Assembly: GCA_933207985.1 (NCBI GenBank)
Contig: OW240913.1
Location: forward strand, 266,313,201 to 266,377,200
Origin: Pelobates cultripes
Lineage: Eukaryota; Chordata; Amphibia; Anura; Pelobatidae
Length of the DNA stretch: 64,000 bases
Direction of reading: 5' to 3'
How positions within the stretch are numbered: the stretch's first letter is position 1; every line of letters starts with the position of its first letter. Shown piece by piece: positions 1-11,770 of this stretch. Both the position numbers and the translations under genes were made by a program. The notes beneath the pieces are model-generated. The model saw only the letters and a list, made by a program, of their open reading frames with translations. It was not told the origin of the DNA and searched no databases.

Positions 1-1877
1 TCTTCTGAGACTGGAAGTTCCCAAGGCAGGTCCACTGATAACCTCTGTAACAGGGGAAACCAAGGGCGACGAGGCCAGAATGGAAGTACAGCTATCACCT
101 TGCAATGTTCCTTGGAGATCTTTCTCAGAACAGCGTGGATGAGGGGAATTGGAGGAAAAACGTAAGCCAGATCGAATACCCAATTGATGGATAGAGCATC
201 TTGAGCAACCGCCTTTGGATGGTATCTCCTCGACACAAAGCATGGAACCTGAGCATTCCGAAAGGTCGCCATGAGGTCTACTTGGGGAAGACCCCACTTC
301 TGGACCAACCGAGCGAAGATTCTCCTGGAAAGTTGCCATTCTGAAGCCTCTATCCGATGTCTGCTGAGGAAATCCGCTATTACATTCTCCTTCCCTGGGA
401 GATAGATGGCACACAGGCCTTCCACATGATTCTGAGCCCAGGTCATAATGGGAACTATCTCTCTCATCAGGGCTACACTCCTTGTTCCGCCTTGATGGTT
501 TATGTAGGCAGCCGCCGCTTTGTTGTCCACTCTCAACTTGACCCAGCAATGCCTGATGAGATGCTGAAAATGAAGAAGCGCCAGAAAGGTTGCTCTTAGC
601 TCCCTGATGTTGGAAGGCAAGCATTGAGTTCTTGGAGGCCAATTTGCTTGAAAAAATTGATTGCCTAAATGTGCCCCCCAACCTGTCAGACTGGCATCTG
701 TCGTAATGACCACCCAATCTATTTCCCGCAAGGGGAACCCCCTGGAGAGATTTTCCCATGACTTCCACCAAAGGAGCTTCTGCTTCAGAATCAAAGGAAT
801 GCGAATCAGCGTCTCCCACTCCCTCGAGTCGGTCCTGAAATTTTTTAGGAAAAATTGTTGAAGAGGGCGAAGGTTCCACTGAGCCCATCTGACAAGTTCT
901 ATCGTAGAGGAAAGAGTCCCCAGAAGCCTCATAAACTCTCTTGCCGAGGCTGAAGTCTTTAGTCTGAAGTCCCTTATCCGATCTCGAAGTCTGATCTTTC
1001 TGTCGTGTGAGAGGGATACAATCGCTGTGTCTGTATTGAAATTTGCTCCCAGGAATATCAGTTCTCTTGAAGGATTCAAGTGACTCTTCTCGTAATTGAT
1101 GAGCCAACCGAAATGAGATAGAGTGTCTAGGACTAATTGCCTGTGTTGGAATATTGATGCTAGGTCCGGAGCCACTACCAGGATGTCGTCCAGGTAGTGA
1201 AACACCGCTACCCCTTCTTTTCTGAGCAAAGCAATGATGGTGACCAGAACCTTCGAGAAGGTCCTCGGGGCCGTACTTATACCAAAAGGAAGGGCCTGGA
1301 ATTGAAAGTGTTCCTTCCGGACACAAAACCTGAGAAACCTTTGATGGGTGAACGTGATAGGGACATGAAAATATGCATCCCTGAGGTCTACTGATATCAT
1401 CCAATCTTGGTGATGAACAACCGGAATGATGGAGCGAATGGATTCCATCCGAAATTTTCTGACTCTCAGATAAAGGTTGAGCTGGTGGAGATCTAAAATA
1501 GGCCTCCATTTTCCCTCTGGCTTCTTGACCAAGAACAGGGGGGAATAATATCCCTGGAATCTTTCTTTTATGGGTACAGGTATGATGGCTTCTTCCGTAA
1601 GAAGATTGTTGACATAAAGAGTCAAAACCTCTCTTTTTTGGATGTTGGCTGGAAGCCTTGTGCGAATAAACCTTGGTGGAGGTGGATATTCGTCGAATTC
1701 CAGATGATAACCTCCGGTGATAATGGATCTTACCCAAGCATCTGGAATTATTTCCCAGGCCCTCTGAAAGAATGAAAGACGTGCTCCCACTCGAGGAACC
1801 TGGAGTAAGCCACCTTCAGAATTGCTTGTTGGGGCGAAAGGAAGAGGTCTGCGTCTTGCCCCTAGAGGATTTCCCAT
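1..1877 (-). CDS. DIRS-type retroelement RT-RNase H polyprotein, 3' part cut by window edge
   Basis: I read this minus frame codon by codon from the ATG at 1877 down to base 1 and found no stop, so at least 625 codons are open and the protein continues left of the window. It is a reverse transcriptase followed by RNase H. Near the N-terminus it reads SPLFLVKKPEGKWRPILDL, then VDLRDAYFHVP around 1355-1391, then the catalytic YLDD at 1185-1196. The RNase H begins with TTDASLTGWGAHL around 660-704, and ENVIADFLSR lies near 365-395. This order and the wording of the motifs match DIRS1-like elements. The tyrosine recombinase and any methyltransferase expected downstream would lie beyond the left edge. 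The ORF overlaps the preceding gag-like ORF by 62 bases in another frame, a typical DIRS arrangement. The long open frame suggests a young copy. Subfamily is not determined. Confidence 0.85.
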   Translation of the reverse strand, partial: MGNPLGARRRPLPFAPTSNSEGGLLQVPRVGARLSFFQRAWEIIPDAWVRSIITGGYHLEFDEYPPPPRFIRTRLPANIQKREVLTLYVNNLLTEEAIIPVPIKERFQGYYSPLFLVKKPEGKWRPILDLHQLNLYLRVRKFRMESIRSIIPVVHHQDWMISVDLRDAYFHVPITFTHQRFLRFCVRKEHFQFQALPFGISTAPRTFSKVLVTIIALLRKEGVAVFHYLDDILVVAPDLASIFQHRQLVLDTLSHFGWLINYEKSHLNPSRELIFLGANFNTDTAIVSLSHDRKIRLRDRIRDFRLKTSASAREFMRLLGTLSSTIELVRWAQWNLRPLQQFFLKNFRTDSREWETLIRIPLILKQKLLWWKSWENLSRGFPLREIDWVVITTDASLTGWGAHLGNQFFQANWPPRTQCLPSNIRELRATFLALLHFQHLIRHCWVKLRVDNKAAAAYINHQGGTRSVALMREIVPIMTWAQNHVEGLCAIYLPGKENVIADFLSRHRIEASEWQLSRRIFARLVQKWGLPQVDLMATFRNAQVPCFVSRRYHPKAVAQDALSINWVFDLAYVFPPIPLIHAVLRKISKEHCKVIAVLPFWPRRPWFPLLQRLSVDLPWELPVSE

Positions 1878-3153
1878 TCAGGCCGCTCTTCCAATTGGAA
1901 TTCCTTGAGAATTCTCTACCTGGCCTGTAAGTCTTACTTTCCCTAAAGTAGCCTTGATCCCTAAAAGGTCTACGGTCCAGACGAGGTCTCTTTGGACGCC
2001 TATCTTGTGGCAGCATGACCTGTTTAACCTCAGCCGCCTTTTTAATCGCTTCATCCAGAGGTTTCCCAAAAAGCACTTCTCCCATAAAGGGAAGTGAGCA
2101 TAAATTATTCTTGGATGACAGGTCTGCTCCCCAGGATCTCAGCCAAAGCGCCCTTCTAGCGGTGACTGAATGTGCCATAACCTTAGAAAGAATTCTAATG
2201 AGGTCAGTGGAGGATTCCAAAAGCCAGTCACTGGCGAGTTTGATATCCCTTAAGGATTCCGCCATCTGACGTCTACTGACTCCTTTATCTATGTCATCCT
2301 CCAAGTCAAGCAACCAGGAACGCATGGCTCTAGACAAAGCCGAAATGGACACAGCTGGATGGCAACCTAAACCCGCTGTCATGAAAGCTTTAGATAAATC
2401 AGCATCAATCCTTTTATCCATGGGCTCCTTAAGGGAAGCATTGCTATCAATTGGTAGCGTGGATCTTTTAGCAACCTTAATGATAGGAGCATCAACTTTG
2501 GGGACCGTAGTCCACAATCTGGAATCCTCCTCTTTAATCGGATATAACTTCGAAAGCCGACCCTGACTAGTAATCCTCTTACTAGGAATTTGCCACTCGT
2601 TCCTCATCAGGTCTTTAATAGAGCTGTGGACTGGAAAGGAAGGTCTTTTCTTATGTAAATCTCCAAAGTGTCTGTCAGAAGCTGAACATTCTCTGGTTTC
2701 TTCCGGCAAATCCAATGTTCTTCTAACAGCCATAATCAAATGCTCCATAGCTTTGGAGTCCAAGGAGCAAGGTTGTTCCATATACTCCTCTTCACTGGAC
2801 GAGATTGGCTCCAAATCCAGGTAAGATGAAGTTTGTCTGTATTCATCGTCAGACTGATCTGAATCCATGCTGAAGTTTTCCCCTCTTGATCTCTTAATCT
2901 TGTGGGATTCAGCAATTCCTTCAACCACTGCCTGCTTAATCCAATAAGCAATATCCTTGGCTGAGGAGGTAGAGGCTTGCGGTGACCTCTGGCGATCAGA
3001 TTCTCCTGCGGCCATGTTTAAGCATTTTCTGCAGAGCCTGCAGTTATCCAAAGGCCTTGCTCCACATCCAGGGCAGGCTGCCGGCTTCTCCCTTCTCCTC
3101 GATGGGGATCTGGGACAGGACCGGTCACGAGGGCTGTAAGATACAGAAGTCAT
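1816..3153 (-). CDS. gag: DIRS gag-like ORF
   Basis: An uninterrupted ORF of 445 codons lies upstream of the RT ORF in the same orientation. I chose the ATG at 3153, which gives MTSVSYSPRDRSCPRSPSRR; a GTG seven codons earlier is the only alternative. The N-terminus carries a cysteine cluster (CPGCG, then CRLCRKC; C-X2-C-X8-C-X2-C) that could bind zinc. A serine-rich acidic middle (residues about 95-130) and a basic C-terminus rich in R, K, G and S (residues about 385-445) follow, which fits a nucleic-acid-binding structural protein. Position directly 5' of the DIRS RT is the main reason for the call; the gag proteins of this group are poorly conserved. Its stop lies inside the start of the RT ORF. 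Confidence 0.75.
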   Translation of the reverse strand: MTSVSYSPRDRSCPRSPSRRREKPAACPGCGARPLDNCRLCRKCLNMAAGESDRQRSPQASTSSAKDIAYWIKQAVVEGIAESHKIKRSRGENFSMDSDQSDDEYRQTSSYLDLEPISSSEEEYMEQPCSLDSKAMEHLIMAVRRTLDLPEETRECSASDRHFGDLHKKRPSFPVHSSIKDLMRNEWQIPSKRITSQGRLSKLYPIKEEDSRLWTTVPKVDAPIIKVAKRSTLPIDSNASLKEPMDKRIDADLSKAFMTAGLGCHPAVSISALSRAMRSWLLDLEDDIDKGVSRRQMAESLRDIKLASDWLLESSTDLIRILSKVMAHSVTARRALWLRSWGADLSSKNNLCSLPFMGEVLFGKPLDEAIKKAAEVKQVMLPQDRRPKRPRLDRRPFRDQGYFRESKTYRPGREFSRNSNWKSGLNGKSSRGKTQTSSFRPNKQF

Positions 3154-4000
3154 AAGACTGTACCCTCTGTGCACTCTTTTTAGTAACGTGAAGAAACCAA
3201 GAAAAAATATTGCTCACCTATGACCTATAGCAGATCTCGTTGATCTTGCAGAAGGGGATGAAGGATCCATACTGACTGTAGGGCTAAGAATGTTAAAATA
3301 ATAAGAAAAGTATTCCCAGCCCAATATTATGCTGATTTTAAAATATAAGTAATTCTCTTACCTGCAGAGCTTTAAGAACAGTCTACTAGAGCACTGTATC
3401 TTTAAAGGGAACGGAAACGAGCGTTTTTTAAGCTAAATACCGCCATTTCAAATTTCCCGCTCTGTACCTTTAAATGATCGCGCATGCGCACTTCGGTCGC
3501 GAGATCGCTAAACCGCCATTTTGGAAAGGGGCAAACTTCACTCTGGGTCCGGTCGGATGCATTGCGCATGCGCGGGCGTCTTACCGTTATGCTGATCGTC
3601 TGATCGAGGTCTGCAGCACACACTGGACGGCAGAGGATTCCCATAGCCTGTGGAACTAACCACCCAGGCTCCCAGGGGTTCCCAACTCCATGGAGATTGG
3701 GCTACATGTGCCTGGGCTTCCTGAGGAGGGAGGCTGACCTCCAAAGGGACAAGACCATATAAAACATGGTCAGGTGAGCAAAAAATAAAAAATAATTCAG
3801 AAGAAACTGAAAAAAGAAAAAAAAAATATTTAAACTGTCCTAGGGCTAGGAGGACAGGAAAAGACTGAGGTATGGGGGATACTGGGGTACCTAATATACT
3901 AGGGGAAGGTAGGCTTAATTGTTTAATTGATTGTGTTTCCTGTCCTGAGGGTTGGAGGGAGGAGCTAAACCCATATGTTAAATGCTGCCATGATTAGCCA
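3154..4000. mobile_element. DIRS 5' noncoding region and probable inverted terminal repeat
   Basis: No gene is seen here. On the minus strand this lies just upstream of the gag-like ORF, where a DIRS leader and left terminal repeat are expected. A CpG-rich patch with repeated GCGCATGCGC-like words at about 3477-3580 could be a promoter. At 3836-3860 the words CTGTCCTAGG and CTAGGAGGACAG form a short hairpin. A purine-rich low-complexity stretch sits at 3780-3835. The outer boundary is uncertain, and the matching terminal repeat would lie outside the window, so I could not compare the two. Confidence 0.4.
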
Positions 4001-4003
4001 GGA

Positions 4004-4031
4004 AATATATATATATATATATATATATATC
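4004..4031. repeat. (TA)n microsatellite
   Basis: An uninterrupted run of about 13 TA dinucleotides sits between the DIRS flank and the Tc1/mariner relic. Confidence 0.9.
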
Positions 4032-4129
4032 AGGCAACAAGTGAACAATCAGTTCCTGAATTTCATATTTTTGAAGCAGGAAAAATGGGCAAGTGAAAAG
4101 ATTTAAGTGACAAGGGCCAAATAGTGATG

Positions 4130-4640
4130 GCTTGATGACTGAGGCAGAGCATCTACAAAATGACAAATCTTGTGGAATGTTCCCAGTATGCAGTGGTTAG
4201 TACCTGCCAAAAGTAGTTGAAAGAAAGACAACTAGTGAACTGTTATCAGAAATATGGGCGCCAAAGGCTCATTGATGTATGTGGGGAACGAAGGCTAGAC
4301 CTTCTGGTTTGATCACACATAAGAACTACTGTAGCTCAATTACTGAAAAAACATAATGCTGGCCATGATAGAAAGGTGTCAGAATACACAGTGCATCACA
4401 GTTTGCTGAATATATGCGTAGCTGCAGACCAGTCACAGTACCCATGATGAGCCTGGTCCACCACCAAAAGTACCTTCAAGGTACCTTGAGCATCAGAACT
4501 GGACCATGGAGCAATGGGAAAAAGTTGCCTAGTCTGATAAATCACATTTTCATTTAAATCAGGTGGCTGGCCGGGGAAGCTCAATACCTCTGCTGTTACT
4601 GGGAAGCTGAGAACCTGTTGGCATCGAGCTGCGTGGGCTT
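4130..4640 (+). pseudogene. Tc1/mariner-type transposase relic
   Basis: The plus strand around 4495-4575 reads in one frame NWTMEQWEKVA, stop, SDKSHFHLNQVAGR. This resembles the catalytic-core segment of Tc1-like DDE transposases, which usually has WSDE-S-F at this point; here the tryptophan codon is a stop and the catalytic-region E is K. Upstream sequence to about 4130 looks like the helix-turn-helix half of the same gene, with many breaks. No terminal inverted repeats were found. It is an old, dead copy. The exact family and limits are inference. Confidence 0.6.
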
Positions 4641-4839
4641 GTGAGCCTGAAAATGCCTTTAAAACAGAGTGGGCAACCCCTCAGGGTATATGGGTGGTAT
4701 AATGATAATTGGGTTAAGACTAACAAAATACCTAATTATTTACTAAATCGAGAAAGATCCCCTCCCCCTCAAAGCAGAGAAGTTCGTACGCTTAATCGAT
4801 TTGAACCAATAAGGAACTTGGGAGAGACTCCTTTTTTAG

Positions 4840-7800
4840 GTAGAAGGTGGAGAGAACCAACTTCCAGAACCCCAGAAACAGTGACAAATGTTGCAAACTC
4901 CTTGCTACCATCATAAATAAGAAACAGAACAAAACGTTCATAACCGCCCTACGTGATACCCAGGGCCAGCTACAGAGAATGCCAGCACGCATCGCTGAAG
5001 TAGCACACGATTACTTCAAAAAGCTGTACTCAAAGAATCAGCTTGTGGATACTTCTCAGACTAATCTACACTCGAAAATCCCGGCGGCAGCGTCCGAGGT
5101 TCTGGAAGCCCCACTGACTAAAGAGGAACTGCCACTGGCACTCAAGACGTCAAAACCAGGCAAGAGTCAGGGTCCTGATGGACTGACAATACGCTACTAC
5201 AAACTGTTCTCAGATGTCTCCACATTTCCTGTCAGCCTATAACTCATTGACGCAGGGACAGAAGCTTACCTTCCATAGCCCTGATACCTAAAGAGGGCAA
5301 GGAGGTAGAGCATTGTGCCAACTACTGGCCTATCTCCCTATTGAATTGTGACATACAGCTCTTCGCAAAAATCCTGGCATCCAGGCTGACACTTTACCTG
5401 CCGTCCCTTGTGAAACCTGACCAAGTGGGGTTCATACCACACAGGGAGGCAAGGGACAACATCTCCAGGACCATCTACTTAATCCACCAAGCTCAGCAGA
5501 CAGGCACAGGCCTCCTCCTCCTCCTCCTATCAACCGACGCGGAGAAGGCCTTTGACAGAGTAAGCTGGGACTTCCTATTTAGCACGCTCATAGCCCTTGG
5601 GATGGGACCAAACATGTACAACTGGATTATGGCACTGTATGCTGACCCATCGGTGAAGATATGCATTAATACACATGCCACATTCGCAACGTGGCCAGGC
5701 AAGGCTGCCCACTCTCACCTTTGCTGTTTGTCTTGGCCCTGGAACCATTTTTACAGGCAATTTGGAGAAACCCAGATATAAGAAGAATCAAGTCAGGACC
5801 CTCAATGCATAAGGTGGCTGAACACGCAGACAACCTGATCTTCTTCGTCTCTTTACCTGAGACAACCCTCCCCAACATTATGCGAGAATTTGAACTTTAC
5901 GGAAGGATCTCTAACTTCAAGATTAACCTCCCGAAATCCAACTTGCTCAATATTAACCTACCGGCAGAGAGGGCCGATGCACTACACCAGAGCTTCCTCT
6001 TTCACTGACAGGGTGATCAAAAACCTGGGGACATGGATACCCCGAGACCTCACTCATGGTATAGTCTCAACTTCACCCGATGCTTACCAATTTCAAGAAA
6101 AACCTTGAAAAATGGCAGTTGCCTCATTTGTCATGGCTTGGCCATGTAGCAGTGATACAAATGAATCTATTGGCTCGCATCTTGTACCTGTTCCAAACGC
6201 TTCCCATACTGATCCCAACATCGTACTTTACGTCTCTGAGGTCTCTGATGATTAAATACATCTGGGGCCAGGACACGCCGAGATTGAAATATCAAACGCT
6301 CACACGCCCGAAACTTGAAGGCGCTCTGGCAGTCCCTGACTTCCAGCTTTACTATCGGGCTTCCCACCTGCAACGTGTTCTGGAATGGGTCAAGGATGGA
6401 GTAGTTAAGCCTGGGAAGGAGATTGAGCAAGTTCAAGCTGGTGGCTCCCTGAGAGCATTGACATGGATGAACCCAACAACGGGAAAATGTATCTCGCAAC
6501 ATCAACCCCTGGTGAAAGCCACCTTGGCAGTATGGCACAGAATGGCCCCACGGATGAGCCTCTCATCCTTACCGTCCCCTCTCTACCCAATCATGAACAA
6601 CCCAGATTTCACCCCGGGTATGGACCCACTGGCATTCGCTTCCCTGACACCACTGACACACATTCAAGTTAGACACATGATGAAGGACAGCAAAATCAAA
6701 CCCCTCAGTGACTTCCTTGACGGACCACACACTGCCTTCCTACATAGACTGAAAAACGAACAGATCCGACAGTTCCTGATAAATTTACCACAGCACCCTG
6801 ACTTTAACAGGACTTTGACCCCATCTGAGAGCCTGGGACTTGACCTGGACCTGCTTATACACGCCATCTCCCACCTATACTCTCTACTCCTGCGCAATAG
6901 GAGCCTTCCACCACCTTCTTACATGGGAAGATGGGAAACGATGACGGGTGACATTTTCACAGAACAACAATGGACCAAAATATGCGACCTTACGCACCAC
7001 TGCACACTGAAAGGTAAAACCCAAGAGACGGCATACAACGTTTTGACACTATGGTATAGAATGCTGCAAACCCTGCAGAAAATGATCCCAGACCTAAGCG
7101 AGAGGTGCTGGCGATGCTACACCGGGGCGGGCACATTCGTACACATATGGTGGGAATGCCCAGAAGTGGTTCCCAAATGAACAGTAGGGTGCTACAAAAG
7201 TTCTCTGACAACCCACCCCCTTCAAACCTACGGCATACCTCCTACACCACACTACGACCCTGACAGCCAAATATAAGAAATCCCTGACTATATGGATACT
7301 GAACACAGCGAAACATATCTTGCCCCTATTTTGTAAGACAGACACACCCCATCCATTAATGACCTGGTTTGAGAGAATGGAGGAACTGCGAGGACTTGAC
7401 TTTCACAGCATAGGGCCACTCACAAACGTACTTAGACATGTGGACACATTGGCTAGTAGCAGCATACCGCCCAGAGGAAGACACTCAGGTATTGACTCAG
7501 ATGTAGACGGGAACCTTGGGTCGCTGGCCCATCCAAGATGATGACCAATGCTGCTCCACCCTGGCCCGCCGCTCATGTCTACACCATCACATAACGGGGG
7601 CAGGAGAGGTGGGAATGTGGGCACACACAAGAACCAACCAGGCATCAAGTCCCAGAGGCGGGTGGGTAGACTACAGTGCCAGGGGGCACGCTTATGGTTG
7701 AGAGGCTGGACATGGGAGCCACATCACTAACTCAAGCCACATTGATTCCCGCTAACAGTACGCTAATACAAGATACCATAGGATATACCATGACACTACC

Positions 7801-8060
7801 CATAATACCTAAACATATGTTGCTATGCTTTGAGTCGACATATACGCTGGTTTGTAACCTTCACAACATTTATGATGTACAGTATAGATTGTTCTCCCTG
7901 AACTGCTTGCCTTGCCTTTCGAAGCCCTTCGTGGCTCGCTGGTTGAAGTATATTTGCATGCCATGGACCTGCGAGTCCTACCTCTTTACTGCACTTTATA
8001 CCGTAACGATAAGTTCAATGAAAAATATTAATAAAAATTTAAATAAAAAAAAAAAAAGAG
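4840..8060 (+). mobile_element. L1-type LINE, 5' truncated, with poly(A) tail
   Basis: Remains of an L1 ORF2 are followed by a 3' region ending in AATAAAAATTTAAAT and a run of 15 A at 8043-8057. The endonuclease domain is missing, so the copy is 5' truncated. The C-terminal extension continues past the cysteine-histidine motif to about 7560 in other frames, and 7560-8040 is 3' UTR. I could not find a clear target-site duplication. The element abuts Penelope-like sequence at 8061. Confidence 0.8.
4847..7560 (+). pseudogene. L1 ORF2 remnant (RT and C-terminal domain), multiply frameshifted
   Basis: The coding sequence survives in pieces: 4847-5242 (ends in the RT start, with KSQGPDGLTIRYYK), 5341-5781 (NCDIQLFAKILASRL, then DAEKAFDRVSWDF), 5691-6008 (QGCPLSPLLFVLALEPF, then HADNLIFFV), 6080-7180 (C-terminal region), and a tail around 7320-7540. 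The RT metal-binding motif, normally ADD, reads ADN near 5826-5834, so the enzyme would be dead even without the frameshifts. At the end of the fourth piece CWRCYTGAGTFVHIWWEC is the typical L1 ORF2 C-terminal C-X2-C...H-X4-C motif. At least three frameshifts and one additional stop separate the pieces. Confidence 0.85.
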
Positions 8061-8786
8061 AAAATAGCTATAAAAGATCTAAGAAAAGACTCCGAAACAA
8101 TAATCAAGCCCGCAGATAAAGGGGTGGGTGTAGTATTAATGGAAAATGATAAATATATTAAGGAGGTTTATCAACAATTGGAAGACAATTAATACATATA
8201 AAAAGTTAGAAAAAATCCCCAAAATTATATTGAAAAAGAATATGTGGAATATCCGAAAGACTTGATCATGAAAAATTATGTACACAAATCAGAACAAATT
8301 CATCAAAAAATCTTTTGGGAGAGTTCATCAAACCTGAATCCTGGGCATATTATAGATCAAAGTTAAGTGAAATATGCTTGTGATACATCCTACCATACTC
8401 CGTACTATTTATAAGGAATATCGTTAGTCCTGCCTAGCAGAGTAGCAGAGTCTCTAGAAAAGACAAAAAAAAATTAATTACTGCAGGAAACAAAAACGTG
8501 GCAAAAAATCAGCAAAAAAAAAAAGAGTCTCTATATTTAAGTTCTTCAATTCTTTCGGATGAACTACTGTTGTTTTTTTTTATCTATATATATGATGTAC
8601 AGAATATGAACTCTACTTGTACAGTCAATAGTGTATATAATATGAATTCAGTTTTATTGTGTATGTAGACGAATTTTCATGTGAAGTGATGCACTAATTG
8701 ATATTTAATATTTTTTGTTCACACTATCCATTTTTTTAGCAACATTTTCGAATGCGGTATCATTCCTTTTTTTTTGGTGTATTTTC

Positions 8787-8872
8787 ATGTTGGGGTTAAT
8801 ATAGGTGGGTAACCCTAATACCAGCACCCTTCTGCAGGTTTGAGTGCCAACATACATTTATATTTTTCATAT
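8787..8872 (+). repeat. 86-bp direct repeat, copy 1
   Basis: It begins ATGTTGGGGTTAATATAGG and ends TATATTTTTCATAT. It matches 10275-10360 with four mismatches and no gaps. It lies just upstream of the N-terminal part of the longer Penelope-like copy. Confidence 0.9.
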
Positions 8873-9329
8873 ATATTGTACCCCCTGTTGTTGAGCACCA
8901 CTGCATTTCCAGTAGAGTGGATACTAAATAAATTTCCGGAGGACATAATCCCCTATTTTTGTCTATTTTTCCATTTTCGGCTTATGCATATGTTTACTTT
9001 TGCTTATACGGATGGTGACATTAGTCGCATCACTTCAGCCCTTAGGGGCACCAGGGATTTTTTGACAAATTCAAGTGAAGTTGGTATAGCAAATAAATTG
9101 GAGAGGGAACAGGAGATTAAAAATAAATTGGTAACTCCATGTAAATGCATTACGTGAATACCTTCGCCAAAAGAGGATTCCAAGGGGATTAAGAGTAAAG
9201 TTACATCCTACTCTATGTAAGAATAATCCAGAACACTGTACCACAAGAAGCTCAGCAGAAGAGATAGCGAGAAGGAGACCCCTGTCTATCAGGCAGAGAC
9301 CCTAATTCATAACATATCAGGTAGGCCAC

Positions 9330-11770
9330 TAACTTCTTTAGACAAGCAAACACTTAACAAAGGACTTTCATTTGTCCCTACCCCTAAACCCATCTGGCAT
9401 GATTATGAGGTGTCTTTATATAGATTTTTTTAGACAGTTGAAGTTAAAATCTTTTTTTTCCAACAACAGGAGGCGAATCACAGGGGTCTGCAACCTCTAC
9501 TACGACCAATGCTTCAATCTCAGCATCACATTGTACTACACAGGAGACATTTGAAGACACCATTAGACCAGGAGAAACTCCACAAGGACTAAGGGATCTG
9601 ACGATTCCACTCAAAACAGGTTTGAAACAAAAAAGCACTTACACACCAAGGGTGACTAGCCAATCAAATTTAGTTAAAAGGGATATGCAGAAATTACGCA
9701 AGAGATACAAGCACTTTGGGAGATACATGCAAAAGACACCTAATTTTTCTAGAAGGGAGTGGGACATCATTAATTCACAAAAAAATGATTGTCAATTATT
9801 ATTAAGCCGCCGGACAGAGGGGGAGCCTTAGTAATTATGATTACTACATAAATGAGATCAGAGCTCAGCTGAGTAATACTACTAACTATCTTTCCATTGA
9901 CAGAGATCCATCACACTGACTAAAAACTACACTACAGAATCTTAATGAGAAGGCCAGAATGGAGGGTATAATTACGGAAGGGGAATATAGGTACATGAAT
10001 CATAAATATTCAACCATTCCGTTTTTTTATACACTACCCAAAATACATAAGAACCCTCAGTTTCCACCAGGAAGACCCATAGTCAGCGGGACAGGTTCCA
10101 TATTGTAACCTCTAGCAGAGATTTTAGACACATTTTTGATAAAATATGTATCTACTCAGAAATCTTATATCAAAGACACCACACTGTTTCTGAGTTTTAT
10201 AGAGGATTTTTCCTTTAAGGATATTGAAGAGTTATAGTTGGTTACCGTTGATGTGCATCCATAGATCATAGATTATGTTGGGGTTAATATAGGTGGGTAA
10301 CCCTGATATCAGCACACTTCTGCAGGTTCGAGTGCCAACATACATTTATATTTTTCATATTACAAATATTGAAAGATTTTAAATGGGAGAAATACGTTTT
10401 ACTTGTCACGTTACAAGCCTCTACACATGCATAGATCACTTTTTGGGCTGTGAGGCTTTCTTAGAAACCTCTACGCTATATCCTACAGACCAGGTTAATT
10501 TTATTATTGAAGGAATTCGTTTTATCCTACAGAATAACTTTTTCTGGTTTGAGGGAGATTATTTTTTACAATTTAGAGATACAACTATGGGGACCAGGTT
10601 CGCACCCAGCTATGCAAATGTATTTATGTCATATTGGGAAAATACTTTTTATTTATTCCAATCATCGCTGGAGTGCGAACCTGGTCCTTTATAAGAGATA
10701 CATAGATGATATCTTTTTTATATGGAAAGGGGAATAATCTTTAGTTTTAGATCTTTTAAACTTGTTAAACAAGAACCAATGGAGTATCCACCACAAGAAA
10801 TAAGCAAAGAAAAAAGATTTAGAAAATGACATCACAGATAACAAAATTAACACATGCACATTCTTCAAAAAGGTGGATGTAAATAGTTACATCCACAAAG
10901 AGAGCTGCTATTTCCAACCTTGGTTGGAGAATATCCCTAGGGGCCAGTTCCTTAGGTGGAGGCGGAATTGCACAGATCCAAATTTATTTACCAACCAAGC
11001 AGAATTTCTTTAAAAACTATTTTTGGATCGTGGATACCATAGAGATCACTTAGACAATGAAATTCAAAAACTTTGAGAATTGGACAGAAAATCTTTACTT
11101 ACATATAAACAAAAAACCACAAGAGAAGACAATGTAAAAATACCTCTAATTTTTAATTACAGTAAAGATCAAAAGCAATTAAAGGATATACTAAACAAAA
11201 ACTGGTGAATTTTTCCACACAACCAGGAAATTATACCATTTAGAGAGGAAAGACCTAAAGTAGTATTTAGAGGAGCTAGACGGATCTTAACCTCAATTTA
11301 TATAGATGTATCAAATAATAACATTTGAAATACCTATAGAAATATTAATAAAGGGTTCCATCATTGTGGCGAATGTATGGGATGCAAAAATTGGAAAAAT
11401 AAAAAGTGGATACTTTTAAATCCCTAATAGGATCTAAATTATTTAATATTGATTCATTTATTACATGTCATTTTAAAAGTGTTGTGTACTTGCTCACATG
11501 TCCTTGTGGACTACAATATGTTGGAAAGATTTCTAGGTGTCTGAAAACAAGGGTACGTGAGCATATCTATAATATTAGAAGAGGTTTTTAAAATCATAAC
11601 GTATTCCTACATTTTTCAAATTGCCACGGTGGAGATCCCACGGGACTTTAATTTTGTGGTATCCAGTTGGTACAAAACCACTGGAGAGGCGGCGATCTGG
11701 AGTCGACATTGAGCCCTTGCGAGATGAAATGCATTGAAGTGCATTATTTGATTTGGACACTTTGTCTCCC
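9330..11770 (+). pseudogene. Penelope-like reverse transcriptase with GIY-YIG endonuclease, decayed
   Basis: In order along the plus strand: LNKGLSFVPTPKPIWHDYEV (about 9352-9415), an N-terminal motif of Penelope-like proteins; KNPQFPPGRPIVSGTGSIL (about 10050-10107); VTSLYTCIDH with the first RT motif (about 10410-10440); TTMGTRFAPSYANVFMSYWE (about 10580-10640); RYIDDIFFIWKG with the catalytic DD (about 10696-10735); and VVYLLTCPCGLQYVGK followed by LKTRVREHI, the GIY-YIG nuclease (about 11480-11560). Several stops and frameshifts separate these motifs, and the sequence between the second and third motif contains copy 2 of the 86-bp repeat. The protein would prime reverse transcription from a nicked target; this copy is inactive. 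Confidence 0.8.
10275..10360 (+). repeat. 86-bp direct repeat, copy 2, inside the RT region
   Basis: It is about 95% identical to 8787-8872. It separates the residues preceding the first RT catalytic motif from the motif itself: GTTGATGTGCATCC lies before it, and the VTSLYT motif follows it by about 50 bases. Confidence 0.9.
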
